This document shows positions 8,419 through 15,883 of a DNA stretch of 64,000 bases, one piece after another. The stretch is taken from the NCBI GenBank assembly GCA_016699405.1, contig CP064972.1, positions 868,001-932,000 on the forward strand, written 5' to 3'. A model generated the notes under the pieces. The model saw only the letters and a list, made by a program, of their open reading frames with translations, made no database searches and was not told the DNA's origin. The DNA comes from Holophagales bacterium. Its GTDB lineage: Bacteria; Acidobacteriota; Thermoanaerobaculia; Multivoradales; JAGPDF01. Position 1 is the stretch's first letter. Every line of letters starts with the position of its first letter. Made by a program: the position numbers and the translations under genes.

Positions 8419-8815
8419 GTGCCGGTAAACGAGCCAGGACCTTGGGCTGCGCGGTCTCCGCGGAGACCGCAGGGCGGTTCATCCGGCAGTTGCCTTCGAA
8501 GATCGCGCCATCATCGACGACGAGTGAGGGCGTCTCGATGTCCGCGGTGACGCGTCCGCCAGGGCCGATCTCCACACGGCGTGAGGCGCGGATCAGCCCG
8601 CGAACGGTCCCGGTGATCATCGCCCGGCCGACCTTGATCTCGCCTTCGACCTCGCCCTTCTCGCCGACGACCAAGTCCCCTTCGGAGATCACCTGACCGG
8701 TGAGCTTCCCTTCGATGCGAAATGTCTGCTCGAAGTGCAGCTCCCCCTGCATGTGGCTCCCCGCATCGAGGAATCCGTTGAGCTCGCCGTGCGAGCCGCG
8801 CCCGAGAAAGCTCAT
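8405..8815 (-). CDS. Bactofilin
   Basis: A 136-residue cytoskeletal protein of the bactofilin family, which polymerises into filaments through a right-handed beta-helix and helps organise cell shape or chromosome segregation proteins. The central part has the repeating G-x-(V/I) pattern of the family (GKLTGQVISEGDLVVGEKGE, then VEGEIKVGRAMITGTVRG), flanked by a short N-terminal tail (MSFLGRGSHGELNGFLDAGS) and a proline-rich C-terminus. Its ATG overlaps the parB stop by 4 nt, so it is the last cistron of rsmG-parA-parB-bactofilin. In Myxococcus, bactofilins hold ParABS components near the poles; a similar role here is inference from the overlap. Confidence 0.93.
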   Translation of the reverse strand: MSFLGRGSHGELNGFLDAGSHMQGELHFEQTFRIEGKLTGQVISEGDLVVGEKGEVEGEIKVGRAMITGTVRGLIRASRRVEIGPGGRVTADIETPSLVVDDGAIFEGNCRMNRPAVSAETAQPKVLARLPAPTGR

Positions 8816-9669
8816 CGCCGACTCCCTTGCTGCATCAGGAGATCGAAGAGGCGCATGAGCTCCTCTTCGGAGTGAAAGTGGATCCTGACCGATCCGCCCT
8901 TGCCCCGACGGGCGATCTCGACCTTGGCCTGAAGGCGCTGGGTCAAGCGCTCCGCGGCGGCGGCCGCGTTTGCCTCGGGCTCAGGAGCGGCGCGCCTCCG
9001 CGCTCGGGGCTCCGCGACATCCGGCTGCACGAGAGCCTCGATCTGACGGGCGGAGAGCCCGTCACGAACGGCGCGCTGCGCCAGCTCGAGCTGGCGGCTT
9101 GCCGGTTCGAGCCCGACGAGCGGACGTGCTTGTCCGGCGGAGAGCTCTCCCGCGCGGAGGAGATCGAGAATCTCCGGAGGAAGCCGAAGGAGCCGGATCA
9201 CGTTACTGATGGCCGCGCGGCTCCGTCCGACGCGCAGCGCAATCTGCTCCTGCGTCTGACCGAAGCTCTCGTGGAGGGCCCGGAAGGCCTCCGCCTCCTC
9301 GACGGGATTCAGGTCCGCTCGCTGGAGGTTCTCGACGAGGGCAAGCTCCAGGAGCTCCTGGTCGCCGGCAACCTCTCGGACGACGACGGGGACCTTGGCC
9401 AGGCCGGCGCGCTGAGCAGCCCGCCAGCGCCGTTCGCCGGCCACGATCGTGTAAGTTCCCCCGCCATCGGGCCGGACGACGAGGGGCTGGATCACCCCCT
9501 GGGCTCGGATCGAGGCCGCGAGCTCGTCAAGCCCCTCGTCGAGAAATTGGCTTCGGGGCTGGAATCGGTTCGGCCGCAGGCTGGCGACCTCGATGCTCTT
9601 GACCCCCTCCTCGGGGCGCAAGAGGGAGTCCAGGCCCCGACCGAGGCCGCGCTTCTTGTGGTCACTCAA
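8812..9669 (-). CDS. parB: Chromosome partitioning protein ParB
   Basis: A 285-residue CTP-dependent DNA clamp that loads at parS sites and spreads around the origin. The N-terminal RGLGRGLDSLL contacts ParA. The CTP/parS-loading motif GERRWRAAQRAGL lies at about residues 78-90, followed by ENLQRADLNPVEEA and a helix-turn-helix (about 135-160, QIALRVGRSRAAISNVIRLL). The C-terminal dimerisation region is present. It overlaps parA upstream and the bactofilin gene downstream by 4 nt each. Two parS-like sequences lie at 11102-11158, just upstream of this operon. Confidence 0.97.
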   Translation of the reverse strand: MSDHKKRGLGRGLDSLLRPEEGVKSIEVASLRPNRFQPRSQFLDEGLDELAASIRAQGVIQPLVVRPDGGGTYTIVAGERRWRAAQRAGLAKVPVVVREVAGDQELLELALVENLQRADLNPVEEAEAFRALHESFGQTQEQIALRVGRSRAAISNVIRLLRLPPEILDLLRAGELSAGQARPLVGLEPASRQLELAQRAVRDGLSARQIEALVQPDVAEPRARRRAAPEPEANAAAAAERLTQRLQAKVEIARRGKGGSVRIHFHSEEELMRLFDLLMQQGSRR

Positions 9670-10424
9670 GCGATTCGCCCCAGGTGCTCGCGCGCGAGGG
9701 CCAGGTAGGCCTCCGCGCCGCGGCTCTTGATGTCGTATTGGAAGATCGGTGTGCCGTGGCTCGGGGCCTCGGCAAGGCGGATATTGCGTGGGATCACGGT
9801 CTCGAAAAGCTGTCCGGGGAAGTGGCGCTGGATTTCCTGCTGAACGTCCCGGGAGAGGTTGGTGCGCTCGTCGAACATCGTGAGGACGATCCCGGCGATC
9901 TCGAGCGTTCGATTCAGTCGGCCCTGCACCCGCCGGATGGTGGCGACCAGCTCACTGATGCCCTCGAGAGCGAAGTACTCCCCCTGGAGGGGGACGATGA
10001 CGCCGTCGGCGGCGGTCAATGCCAGGACCGTCAGATGGCCGAGCGAGGGCGGGCAGTCGATGAGGATCGTGTCGTAGGAATCGGCCTGCGGGGCAAGCGC
10101 CTCGCGGAGTCGAGTTTCCCAACCCTCCAGGCCGACGAACTCGACCTCGACACCGACGAGGTTGCGCTCCGAGGGGACGAGATCCAGGTGGGGAAAGCCG
10201 CTTGGCCGAATCGTCTCGGCGAGCGTCGCTTGACCCGACAGGACGTCATAGAGCTGGTGGCCGTCGACCCGACAGCCGAGCCCGCGGGTGGCATTGCCCT
10301 GCGGATCGCAGTCCACCAGCAGGACCCGGCGCTCCAAGGCGGCCAGCGCGGCACCGAAGTTGATGGCCGTGGTGGTCTTCCCGACCCCCCCTTTTTGATT
10401 GGCGATAGCGAGGGTGCGAGTCAT
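9666..10424 (-). CDS. parA: Chromosome partitioning ATPase ParA/Soj
   Basis: A 252-residue deviant-Walker ATPase that forms DNA-bound gradients and, with ParB, segregates origins. The start ATG at 10424 gives MTRTLAIANQ followed by KGGVGKTTTA (deviant Walker A, residues 11-20). The IDCPPSLG strand (Walker A') and the C-terminal KSRGAEAYLALA are family features. A longer frame upstream lies inside rsmG and is rejected. The ATG overlaps the rsmG stop (ATGA), and the parA stop overlaps the parB ATG in the same way. Confidence 0.97.
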   Translation of the reverse strand: MTRTLAIANQKGGVGKTTTAINFGAALAALERRVLLVDCDPQGNATRGLGCRVDGHQLYDVLSGQATLAETIRPSGFPHLDLVPSERNLVGVEVEFVGLEGWETRLREALAPQADSYDTILIDCPPSLGHLTVLALTAADGVIVPLQGEYFALEGISELVATIRRVQGRLNRTLEIAGIVLTMFDERTNLSRDVQQEIQRHFPGQLFETVIPRNIRLAEAPSHGTPIFQYDIKSRGAEAYLALAREHLGRIA

Positions 10425-11074
10425 CGGGGACCTCTCGGAGTCTCCCGATGGTAGCGCCGCAGCCATCGGCGCTCGCTTCCCGGGAGACGGTGGGCCTCGA
10501 CCAGACGAAAGTCCGGCATGAAATCGGGCGCGTCCTCCCCGGTCCAGAGGAGTAGGGACGCGTCGTCCAAGAGAGAAGATGCCAGGGTGGTCAGCATCGC
10601 GGGCGAGATCCGGAGAGCCCTCGCGGTGACGATGGCGACACGGCCAGGGAGTTCCGGTTGGTGAGCGGCGCCGACTGTAGCACGCAGGCAATGACAGGAC
10701 AATTCGGCCCGCCGCGCTGCCGCATTGAGGAACGCCCACTTGCGCTCGCGCGCTTCAACCAATGTCACCGCGAGGTCCGGGCGGGCGGCGGCGATCACCA
10801 AGCCGGGAAAACCCGCACCGGACCCCAGGTCGAGCAAGGCCCCGGGGCCGGCCGGGAGCAACGGCAGCGCGGCCAGGGACTCCGCATAGTGACGCTCGAA
10901 CAGTTCGGAACCGAACGCGGGCCCGACAAGCGAGACCACCCCCGCCCAACGGACGAGCTCTTCATGGTGGGCGTGGAGGGAGCGCATCGAACGCTCGGCG
11001 ATCGGTTCGACCAGAAGCGGCGCCAACTGAAGAGCGAACCGCTCGAAGGGGAGGGAACGGAGGGGAGCGCCCAT
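10421..11074 (-). CDS. rsmG: 16S rRNA (guanine-527-N7) methyltransferase RsmG/GidB
   Basis: An SAM-dependent enzyme that methylates G527 in the 530 loop of 16S rRNA. The ATG at 11074 gives 217 residues. The motifs are VSLVGPAFGSELFERHYAES, the SAM-binding LLDLGSGAGFPGLVIA and the following VTLVEARERKWAFL. An in-frame upstream start at 11131 would add 19 residues that run through the parS-like repeat, so the shorter form is preferred. It is the first gene of the rsmG-parA-parB-bactofilin chain. Confidence 0.95.
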   Translation of the reverse strand: MGAPLRSLPFERFALQLAPLLVEPIAERSMRSLHAHHEELVRWAGVVSLVGPAFGSELFERHYAESLAALPLLPAGPGALLDLGSGAGFPGLVIAAARPDLAVTLVEARERKWAFLNAAARRAELSCHCLRATVGAAHQPELPGRVAIVTARALRISPAMLTTLASSLLDDASLLLWTGEDAPDFMPDFRLVEAHRLPGSERRWLRRYHRETPRGPR

Positions 11075-11101
11075 CAAACGCCGCTCAACCCCAAACGACA
11101 G

Positions 11102-11117
11102 TGTTCCACGTGACACC
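11102..11117. promoter_or_regulatory. parS-like site 1
   Basis: The sequence TGTTCCACGTGACACC matches the bacterial parS consensus TGTTTCACGTGAAACA at 13 of 16 positions. Its left half is the TGTTCCACGTG form known from Myxococcus-type parS; the right half is imperfect. It sits 28 nt upstream of the rsmG start, in front of parA-parB. ParB binding is inference. Confidence 0.6.
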
Positions 11118-11142
11118 CGACGGTGAAACAATCCACCCAGGA

Positions 11143-11158
11143 GGTTCCACGTGACACC
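11143..11158. promoter_or_regulatory. parS-like site 2, overlapping a start codon
   Basis: GGTTCCACGTGACACC differs from site 1 only at the first base. Its central GTG (11151) is the start codon of the LAGLIDADG-like gene, and the gene's Shine-Dalgarno AGGAGG (11139-11144) abuts it. ParB bound here would be expected to block translation initiation or transcription of that gene; this is inference. Confidence 0.55.
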
Positions 11159-11498
11159 CGACGGTGAAACAACCGATCTCGCCCACTTTCACGAAGGACT
11201 CCTCGTTGGCCTCCTGATCGGAGAGGGCCACTTCGGGGGAGACGGGCGGCAGCCTCAGGTCACTCTGCGAATGCACACTCGCCACGCCAAACTCTTCAAC
11301 TGGCTGGAGACGACCTTTCCGGGCAGCAAGACCTACGGGCCCTATCACCACGGCGGCCGCTCCTACTATCAGTGGATGGCCCGCGGCGACTTCCTCCGCT
11401 CCACCCTCATTCCCATCCTCGAGCGCCGCATGCGCCCAGACCTCGACGAGGACGCCTACTCCCGGTACCTCGCCATGCGCACGCGCTACGAGCTCTGA
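11151..11498 (+). CDS. Small LAGLIDADG-like homing-endonuclease-fold protein
   Basis: 115 residues from a GTG start with a strong AGGAGG ribosome-binding site at 6-nt spacing. The segment GLLVGLLIGEGHFGGDG (about residues 16-32) resembles the LAGLIDADG helix and following strand (consensus LAGLIDGEGSF). QVTLRMHTRHAKLFNWLETT and the aromatic GRSYYQWMARG also fit one LAGLIDADG subunit. The expected acidic residue at the end of the helix is present as Glu (GEG). A single motif in a small protein implies a homodimer if active. There is no intron or intein around it; it stands free between jag and rsmG, and its last 13 nt overlap the convergent jag gene. It could instead be a repressor that has reused the fold. 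Confidence 0.7.
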   Translation: MTPDGETTDLAHFHEGLLVGLLIGEGHFGGDGRQPQVTLRMHTRHAKLFNWLETTFPGSKTYGPYHHGGRSYYQWMARGDFLRSTLIPILERRMRPDLDEDAYSRYLAMRTRYEL

Positions 11499-12337
11499 AC
11501 GCTCTCGCCCAGCCGCAAGCGGATCTCGATCCGCCGCTCCCGACCCTCCCCGCGACTCTCTGTCACCAGATCGACCTCTTCCGCGAGGGCCAAGTGAATC
11601 ACCCGCCGGTCCCGCGATGGGAGCGGGTCGAGCTCCACCGCCCGGCCGGTCCTCCGGACCGCCTGCGCAGCGGCCAGCGCCAGGGACCGCAATTCACCCT
11701 CCCGCTCATCCCGCCCACCGGGCGGATCGATCGCCAACGGGATCGACTCTCCGCCATCCGTGCTCGCCATCCTCTTCACCAGCATCTCGAGCGCCTCGAA
11801 CGGCTCCGGTCCCCGCTCCGCCAGCCATGTCGCGTCCGTCCCTTCGAGACGCACCTGAACTCTGCCGCGCCCCACCCGGGCATCGACCTCGACCGCCAGA
11901 CCGGCCAGTCGCAAGAGGGTCTCCGCTGCGCCGCGGACTGCGGCCACATGCTCCTCTCCCGGCTCAGCGACTTCCGGCCGCCGACCCTCTCTTCCCACGC
12001 CACTCTCCGGGCGCGCTCGACGTTCCAACGGCGGGCGCTCTTCGCGCCCCCGCCCTGGAGAGACCGCCCTTTCCCGCGCAACCGGCTCAGCCGCGCGGGG
12101 CGGAACCGCCCCCACCCTGGGCACCGCAGGGGACGTCCCCCCGGAACCACCCTCGCGCCGCGGAGCGCCTGGATCGATTTCGATCACGACCCCCCGCGCT
12201 TTGTGAGTGAAACCGTGCCGCTTCTCGCGCTGCTGATAGGCCAATTCCTCGGGCGGCAGATGAAAATGCCGGGAAGCGGCCATGAGCGCCTGGGCCAGCG
12301 TCGACCCCGAAAAAAACCGCCGCTCGTCGCTATTCAT
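11486..12337 (-). CDS. jag: Jag/KhpB RNA-binding protein (SpoIIIJ-associated)
   Basis: 283 residues. The N-terminal Jag_N domain (about residues 5-55, FSGSTLAQALMAASRHFHLP and IEIDPG) is followed by a long Arg/Pro/Glu-rich linker (about 55-130), a KH domain (about 130-210, VRLEGTDATWLAERGPE) and a C-terminal R3H domain (VELDPLPSRDRRVIHLAL). These proteins bind RNA and are encoded next to yidC in many bacteria. The ATG overlaps the yidC stop by 4 nt. The linker is longer and more arginine-rich than in Firmicute homologues. Confidence 0.92.
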   Translation of the reverse strand: MNSDERRFFSGSTLAQALMAASRHFHLPPEELAYQQREKRHGFTHKARGVVIEIDPGAPRREGGSGGTSPAVPRVGAVPPRAAEPVARERAVSPGRGREERPPLERRARPESGVGREGRRPEVAEPGEEHVAAVRGAAETLLRLAGLAVEVDARVGRGRVQVRLEGTDATWLAERGPEPFEALEMLVKRMASTDGGESIPLAIDPPGGRDEREGELRSLALAAAQAVRRTGRAVELDPLPSRDRRVIHLALAEEVDLVTESRGEGRERRIEIRLRLGESVQSS

Positions 12338-14064
12338 CTTCCCTTCTCCCCGCGCCCTCTTCCGCTGCTGCTAGCCGGCGCCGTGGCGGGCCGCACAGCG
12401 TTGTAGATCAGCTGTTGGCCGATCGTCAGAACGTTGTTCACCAACCAGTACAACACCAGGCCACTGGCAAACCCCAACGAGAACACCGTGAAGATGATCG
12501 GGAAGGCCTGCATCATCCGCCGCTGGAAGGGGTCGCCAGCCGACGGCGTCAGCCGCTGCTGCAGCACCTGCGTCACACCCATCAGAATCGGCAACACATA
12601 GTACGGATCCGGAGCGGTCAGATCGCGGATCCAGCCGATCCATGGGGCGTGCCAGAGCTCGACCGCGTTCGACAGCAGATTGTAGAAGGCGAAGAACACG
12701 GGCACCTGGAGCAGCATCGGCAGGCAACCGCCCGCAGGATTGACCCCCTCGGTCTTGTACAGCGCCATGATCTCTTCGTTCATCTGGCGCTGCGCCTCCG
12801 GATTCGCTCGACCCTTGCTGTCCCGCAGCTTCGGACGAGCCTTTTCGCGAATGGCCTGAATCTTCGGGTTCAAGCGCTGCATCTTCTGCATCGACGAGAA
12901 CGCCGAGAGCGTCAGCGGCAGCAGCAGAACCTTGAGCAGACCGGTCATCAGGACGATCGACCAACCGTAGTTCTCGACGACATGGGCGTGAATCCACTGC
13001 AGCCCGTAGAGAAGCGGGCGCGCCAGAAAGCCCCACATCCCCCACCGGACGGTCTTCTCGAAACCGTACGGCATCGCCGCCAGGTGGTCGTACTGCTTCG
13101 CTCCCCAGAAGGTGAGAAGCGACAGTCGATCTCCCTTCGCCATCAACCGCAACCGCAGATCTCGCGGCCACTTCTCCTGCTCCTTGCTCAACTCGGCCGG
13201 AAGGTTCACGGCCTCCCAGACCCCTTCTTTCCCTCCCGGCTTGAGCACCACCGGATCCAACGCCGCACCCGCCACGGGCCCCTGGGGTATGGCCGCCGAG
13301 AGGAAATACGTATCCTCGAGCCCCACCCAACCCAGCGACTCGCCGCCGACGACCTTCGACTCCTTCGCGTCCGCGGGGGCCACGGTGACCAGCGTCCCGC
13401 CGCTCAGCCAGCTACCTGACCGCCGCTCGAACCGACTCCCGAGCTCCTTCGCGGAGAGGTCGCGAAGCCCTGGTCCCAGCGACACCCCCCATGGGCCGCC
13501 GCAGCGGCACTCCACCTCGACCGCGAGCAGACCGTCCGCCCGGAAGCGAAATCTCTTCTCGACGACTCCGGAGGCTCCGCGGTAGCGGAACACGACCCCT
13601 CGCTCCTTGCCGTCGCCGATGCTCTCCGCAACGAACAATGCTTCGTCGGCCGGGAGCGGCGCACCCGAAGCGCCTACAAGACCGAAGGGAAAGGGCCCCC
13701 TCTCCCGCCGCTGAACCAGTTCGATCCCGCCGGCAATCCCTTCGAGATCGCTCCGGAGCCGAAGCGACTCGAGCACCGCCCCACGATTCGAAAAGATCGC
13801 AACGAGGTCCTCGGTCTCGACCGTGACCTTCTCCTCCGCCGACGCTGCCAGCGGGGGAAGCTCGGACACCGCCACCGTCCTCTCCGGCGCGGGTACCGGG
13901 GCGGGGGCCGGAACCGTCGCCGTGGCGGTGGCCACCGCAGCTGCCTCTGCCGTTCGTGCCGGCCGCGCCGGTTGCGCAGCCTCCGGCGGCGGGAACAAGT
14001 ACTGCCAACCCAGCAGGACCGCCAACGACAGCAGGGCCGCGAGGAACAAACGCCGATTGTCCAA
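12334..14064 (-). CDS. yidC: Membrane protein insertase YidC
   Basis: 576 residues, the long Gram-negative type. It has an N-terminal transmembrane helix (MDNRRLFLAALLSLAVLLGW), an Ala/Pro-rich linker, a large periplasmic beta domain (about residues 75-340) and the C-terminal five-helix insertase core (from about residue 355: ENYGWSIVLMTGLLKVLLLP, then SMQKMQRLNPKIQAIREKA and VNPAGGCLPMLLQVPVFFAF). It inserts membrane proteins with or without SecYEG. It lies in the conserved rpmH-rnpA-yidD-yidC-jag order. The large periplasmic domain supports a diderm host. Confidence 0.97.
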   Translation of the reverse strand: MDNRRLFLAALLSLAVLLGWQYLFPPPEAAQPARPARTAEAAAVATATATVPAPAPVPAPERTVAVSELPPLAASAEEKVTVETEDLVAIFSNRGAVLESLRLRSDLEGIAGGIELVQRRERGPFPFGLVGASGAPLPADEALFVAESIGDGKERGVVFRYRGASGVVEKRFRFRADGLLAVEVECRCGGPWGVSLGPGLRDLSAKELGSRFERRSGSWLSGGTLVTVAPADAKESKVVGGESLGWVGLEDTYFLSAAIPQGPVAGAALDPVVLKPGGKEGVWEAVNLPAELSKEQEKWPRDLRLRLMAKGDRLSLLTFWGAKQYDHLAAMPYGFEKTVRWGMWGFLARPLLYGLQWIHAHVVENYGWSIVLMTGLLKVLLLPLTLSAFSSMQKMQRLNPKIQAIREKARPKLRDSKGRANPEAQRQMNEEIMALYKTEGVNPAGGCLPMLLQVPVFFAFYNLLSNAVELWHAPWIGWIRDLTAPDPYYVLPILMGVTQVLQQRLTPSAGDPFQRRMMQAFPIIFTVFSLGFASGLVLYWLVNNVLTIGQQLIYNAVRPATAPASSSGRGRGEKGR

Positions 14065-14114
14065 AGGAACCTCTCCAGCTCGAAGTCAGATTCGTCCCGC
14101 CGCGCGCGGCAGGA

Positions 14115-14324
14115 TCAGGGGAGATCGACCCCTCCGGGATGGAGCGGGTGGCAACGCGCGATGCGCGCTGCACTCCGCCCGAGACCACCGACGAGACCGT
14201 GCTTCAGCAGGGAAACCCGGGAAAACTCCGAACAGGTCGGAGTGAAGCGGCAAGCGCGCGGAAGCAGCGGGGAGATTCGCCGCTTGTACGCCATCAACAG
14301 CGCGGCGAGCCCACGCGCGATCAC
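14115..14324 (-). CDS. yidD: Membrane protein insertion efficiency factor YidD
   Basis: A 69-residue protein from GTG at 14324, whose TGA-overlapping start (GTGA) couples it to rnpA. It shows the family core YKRRISPLLPRACRFTPTCS and the C-terminal RCHPLHPGGVD, with the three conserved cysteines. Homologues sit at the inner face of the membrane and assist YidC. Longer upstream starts lie inside rnpA in another frame and are rejected. Confidence 0.94.
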   Translation of the reverse strand: MIARGLAALLMAYKRRISPLLPRACRFTPTCSEFSRVSLLKHGLVGGLGRSAARIARCHPLHPGGVDLP

Positions 14325-14707
14325 CGGCGAATCCGCCGCCGACCGACCTCGACCAGGAGCCGCTCGAAGTCGTCGCGAAACGCCTCGAATCTTGCGGGCG
14401 CGGTACCCGCTTTGAAATGCACCACAAGATCGCAAGCGCCCAGAGCAGGGCGAGCGACCGACCGCCGGAAAACCTCGCGCGCCCACCGCTTCAACCGGTG
14501 ACGGGTGACCGAGTCGCCAACCTTCCGTGACGCGGTCACACCGACCCGAGAGCGCTCGGCCTCGCCCGCCAACCAGTGAAGGGTAAAGCCTCCGGCATGC
14601 AGTCGCCGCCCTTCGCGATAGCAGCGCTCGAACTCGGGGCGGAGGCGCAGGCGCGCCGTCCGCGGCAGCCGCTCGTCGACCGCCGCCCGCGGCAACTCGG
14701 CCATCAC
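14321..14707 (-). CDS. rnpA: Ribonuclease P protein component
   Basis: The protein subunit of RNase P, which matures tRNA 5' ends. It has 128 residues with the RNA-binding signature SRVGVTASRKVGDSVTRHRL and then KRWAREVFRR. The start is GTG at 14707 (overlapping the rpmH stop by 4 nt) or the next codon, ATG at 14704. The 3' end overlaps yidD by 4 nt. Confidence 0.96.
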   Translation of the reverse strand: MMAELPRAAVDERLPRTARLRLRPEFERCYREGRRLHAGGFTLHWLAGEAERSRVGVTASRKVGDSVTRHRLKRWAREVFRRSVARPALGACDLVVHFKAGTAPARFEAFRDDFERLLVEVGRRRIRR

Positions 14708-14838
14708 ACCGTCAGGCGCTTCCGACCCTTACGCCGACGCCGCGCGAGGACCGCCTGCCCGTCCCGCGTGCTCATCCGCTTCAGAAACCCGTGAGTCCGC
14801 TTCCGGCGCCGCTTGTTCGGCTGGAACGTCCGCTTCAC
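14704..14838 (-). CDS. rpmH: 50S ribosomal protein L34
   Basis: A 44-residue highly basic protein beginning VKRTFQPNKRRRKRTHGFLK and ending RRRKGRKRLTV, the standard L34 sequence. The start is GTG at 14838, preceded by a good Shine-Dalgarno (AAAGGTGG). It is the first gene of rpmH-rnpA-yidD-yidC-jag on the minus strand. Confidence 0.97.
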   Translation of the reverse strand: MKRTFQPNKRRRKRTHGFLKRMSTRDGQAVLARRRRKGRKRLTV

Positions 14839-14896
14839 GTCGAACCACCTTTCTACTCGAACCGCCCGGACCACTCCCGGGGATGAAAAGTCGAGT

Positions 14897-14986
<90 letters not shown>

Positions 14987-15066
14987 GGTCTCTCCTCAAC
15001 TCGATATCAATCCAGGCCGACGCACGAGACCATCGGATCCCGCCGCGAAGACCTGGCCACAACTTC

Positions 15067-15156
15067 TGGCGGAGAGGATGGGATTCGAACCCACGGTAGA
15101 GTTTCCCCTACACACGATTTCCAGTCGTGCACCTTCGACCGCTCGGTCACCTCTCC
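15067..15156 (-). tRNA. tRNA-Ser (anticodon GGA)
   Basis: A 90-nt class II tRNA on the minus strand with the same acceptor stem and T-arm as the neighbouring tRNA-Ser. The anticodon loop CTGGAAA gives GGA (codons UCU/UCC), and CCA is encoded. The pair lies between rpmH and tadA. Confidence 0.95.
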
Positions 15157-15171
15157 GTCCTGACAAAGAAC

Positions 15172-15624
15172 CTAGCCCGTCCGCAGCGCCGCAAAAAACC
15201 GCTTCAACTGCGCTGCGCACTCGGCCTCGCAAACACCTGCCACCACCTCCAGCCGGTGGTTGAGCCGCTCGTCCTGAACCAAGTTTCCAAGCGTCCCACA
15301 GTATCCAGCCTTCGGGTCCCACGCACCAAACACCAACCGCTCGACCCGACTGGCGACCAGCGCACCCGCACACATCGCGCAAGGCTCGAGGGTCACGAAA
15401 AGCGAACAACCGACGAGTCGCCAACTTCCGAGCCGGTTGGCGGCGAGCCGAATCGCCAACAACTCTGCATGCCCCAGCGGGTCCTGGTCGACCTCCCGCC
15501 GGTTGTGCGCCTGGCTCAGAACCTCGCCACCACGCACGACGACGGCACCGACGGGCACATCTCCCAATCGGCTCGCCTTCTCGGCTTCCGCCAGGGCCAA
15601 TTCCATCCATTCGTGGTCATTCAT
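15172..15624 (-). CDS. tadA: tRNA-specific adenosine-34 deaminase TadA
   Basis: A zinc enzyme that converts A34 to inosine in tRNA-Arg(ACG). 150 residues with the deaminase zinc ligands His52 and catalytic Glu54 in GHAELLA, and Cys82/Cys85 in LEPCAMCAGA. It directly follows the two tRNA-Ser genes and is divergent from the SRP RNA and dnaX. The same neighbours (tRNA-Ser, tadA, SRP RNA, dnaX) occur in Bacillus. Confidence 0.95.
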   Translation of the reverse strand: MNDHEWMELALAEAEKASRLGDVPVGAVVVRGGEVLSQAHNRREVDQDPLGHAELLAIRLAANRLGSWRLVGCSLFVTLEPCAMCAGALVASRVERLVFGAWDPKAGYCGTLGNLVQDERLNHRLEVVAGVCEAECAAQLKRFFAALRTG

Positions 15625-15701
15625 TGCCGCCCGGCCCTGCGGAACGGCGGATTGTAGCGCACCCCTGCCCTGCGAACCAAGCCCTCCCGGCGGCTGCCAC
15701 C

Positions 15702-15730
15702 TTTACACTCGCCCGCCACGGCACTACGAT
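15702..15730 (+). promoter_or_regulatory. Promoter of the SRP RNA gene
   Basis: TTTACA at 15702-15707 and TACGAT at 15725-15730 are separated by exactly 17 nt, a near-consensus sigma-70-type promoter. It ends 13 nt before the base-paired 5' end of the SRP RNA. Confidence 0.75.
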
Positions 15731-15743
15731 GCGCCCGCAGCGA

Positions 15744-15860
15744 TCGACGGAGGGCTCGGGTCCTGTGCACCGGCCGGTTCCGAACCTCGTCAGGCCCGGA
15801 AGGGAGCAGCGATAAGGTCTTCGCGCCGGGTGCCGCAGATCGGCCGGAGCCCTCCGTCGA
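15744..15860 (+). ncRNA. ffs: Small signal recognition particle RNA (4.5S type)
   Basis: The ends TCGACGGAGGGCTC and GAGCCCTCCGTCGA are fully complementary. The apical domain carries the universal bacterial SRP signature: GTCAGGCCCGGAAGGGAGCA with the GGAA tetraloop and the asymmetric loop that binds Ffh. The length of about 117 nt fits the bacterial small form without an Alu domain. The exact 5' and 3' ends are set from the stem. It is transcribed toward dnaX. Confidence 0.93.
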
Positions 15861-15883
15861 CCGCTGCTCAAGCCCTTCACCCC

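Larger units (their letters stand above)
11102..11172. repeat. 29-bp direct repeat, two copies 41 bp apart
   Basis: Two identical 29-bp copies lie at 11103-11131 and 11144-11172, each starting GTTCCACGTGACACCC and ending GGTGAAACAA. Each copy contains a parS-like core. The second copy supplies the GTG start codon and first codons of the LAGLIDADG-like gene. The first copy encodes the same first peptide (VTPDGET) but runs into a stop inside the second copy. The repeat lies in the 76-nt gap between that gene and rsmG. Confidence 0.9.

Noticed and set aside
11102..11172. Direct repeat considered as a CRISPR or transposon end
   Set aside because: There are only two copies with one 12-nt interval, no cas or transposase genes and no terminal inverted repeats; the parS-like core explains it better.
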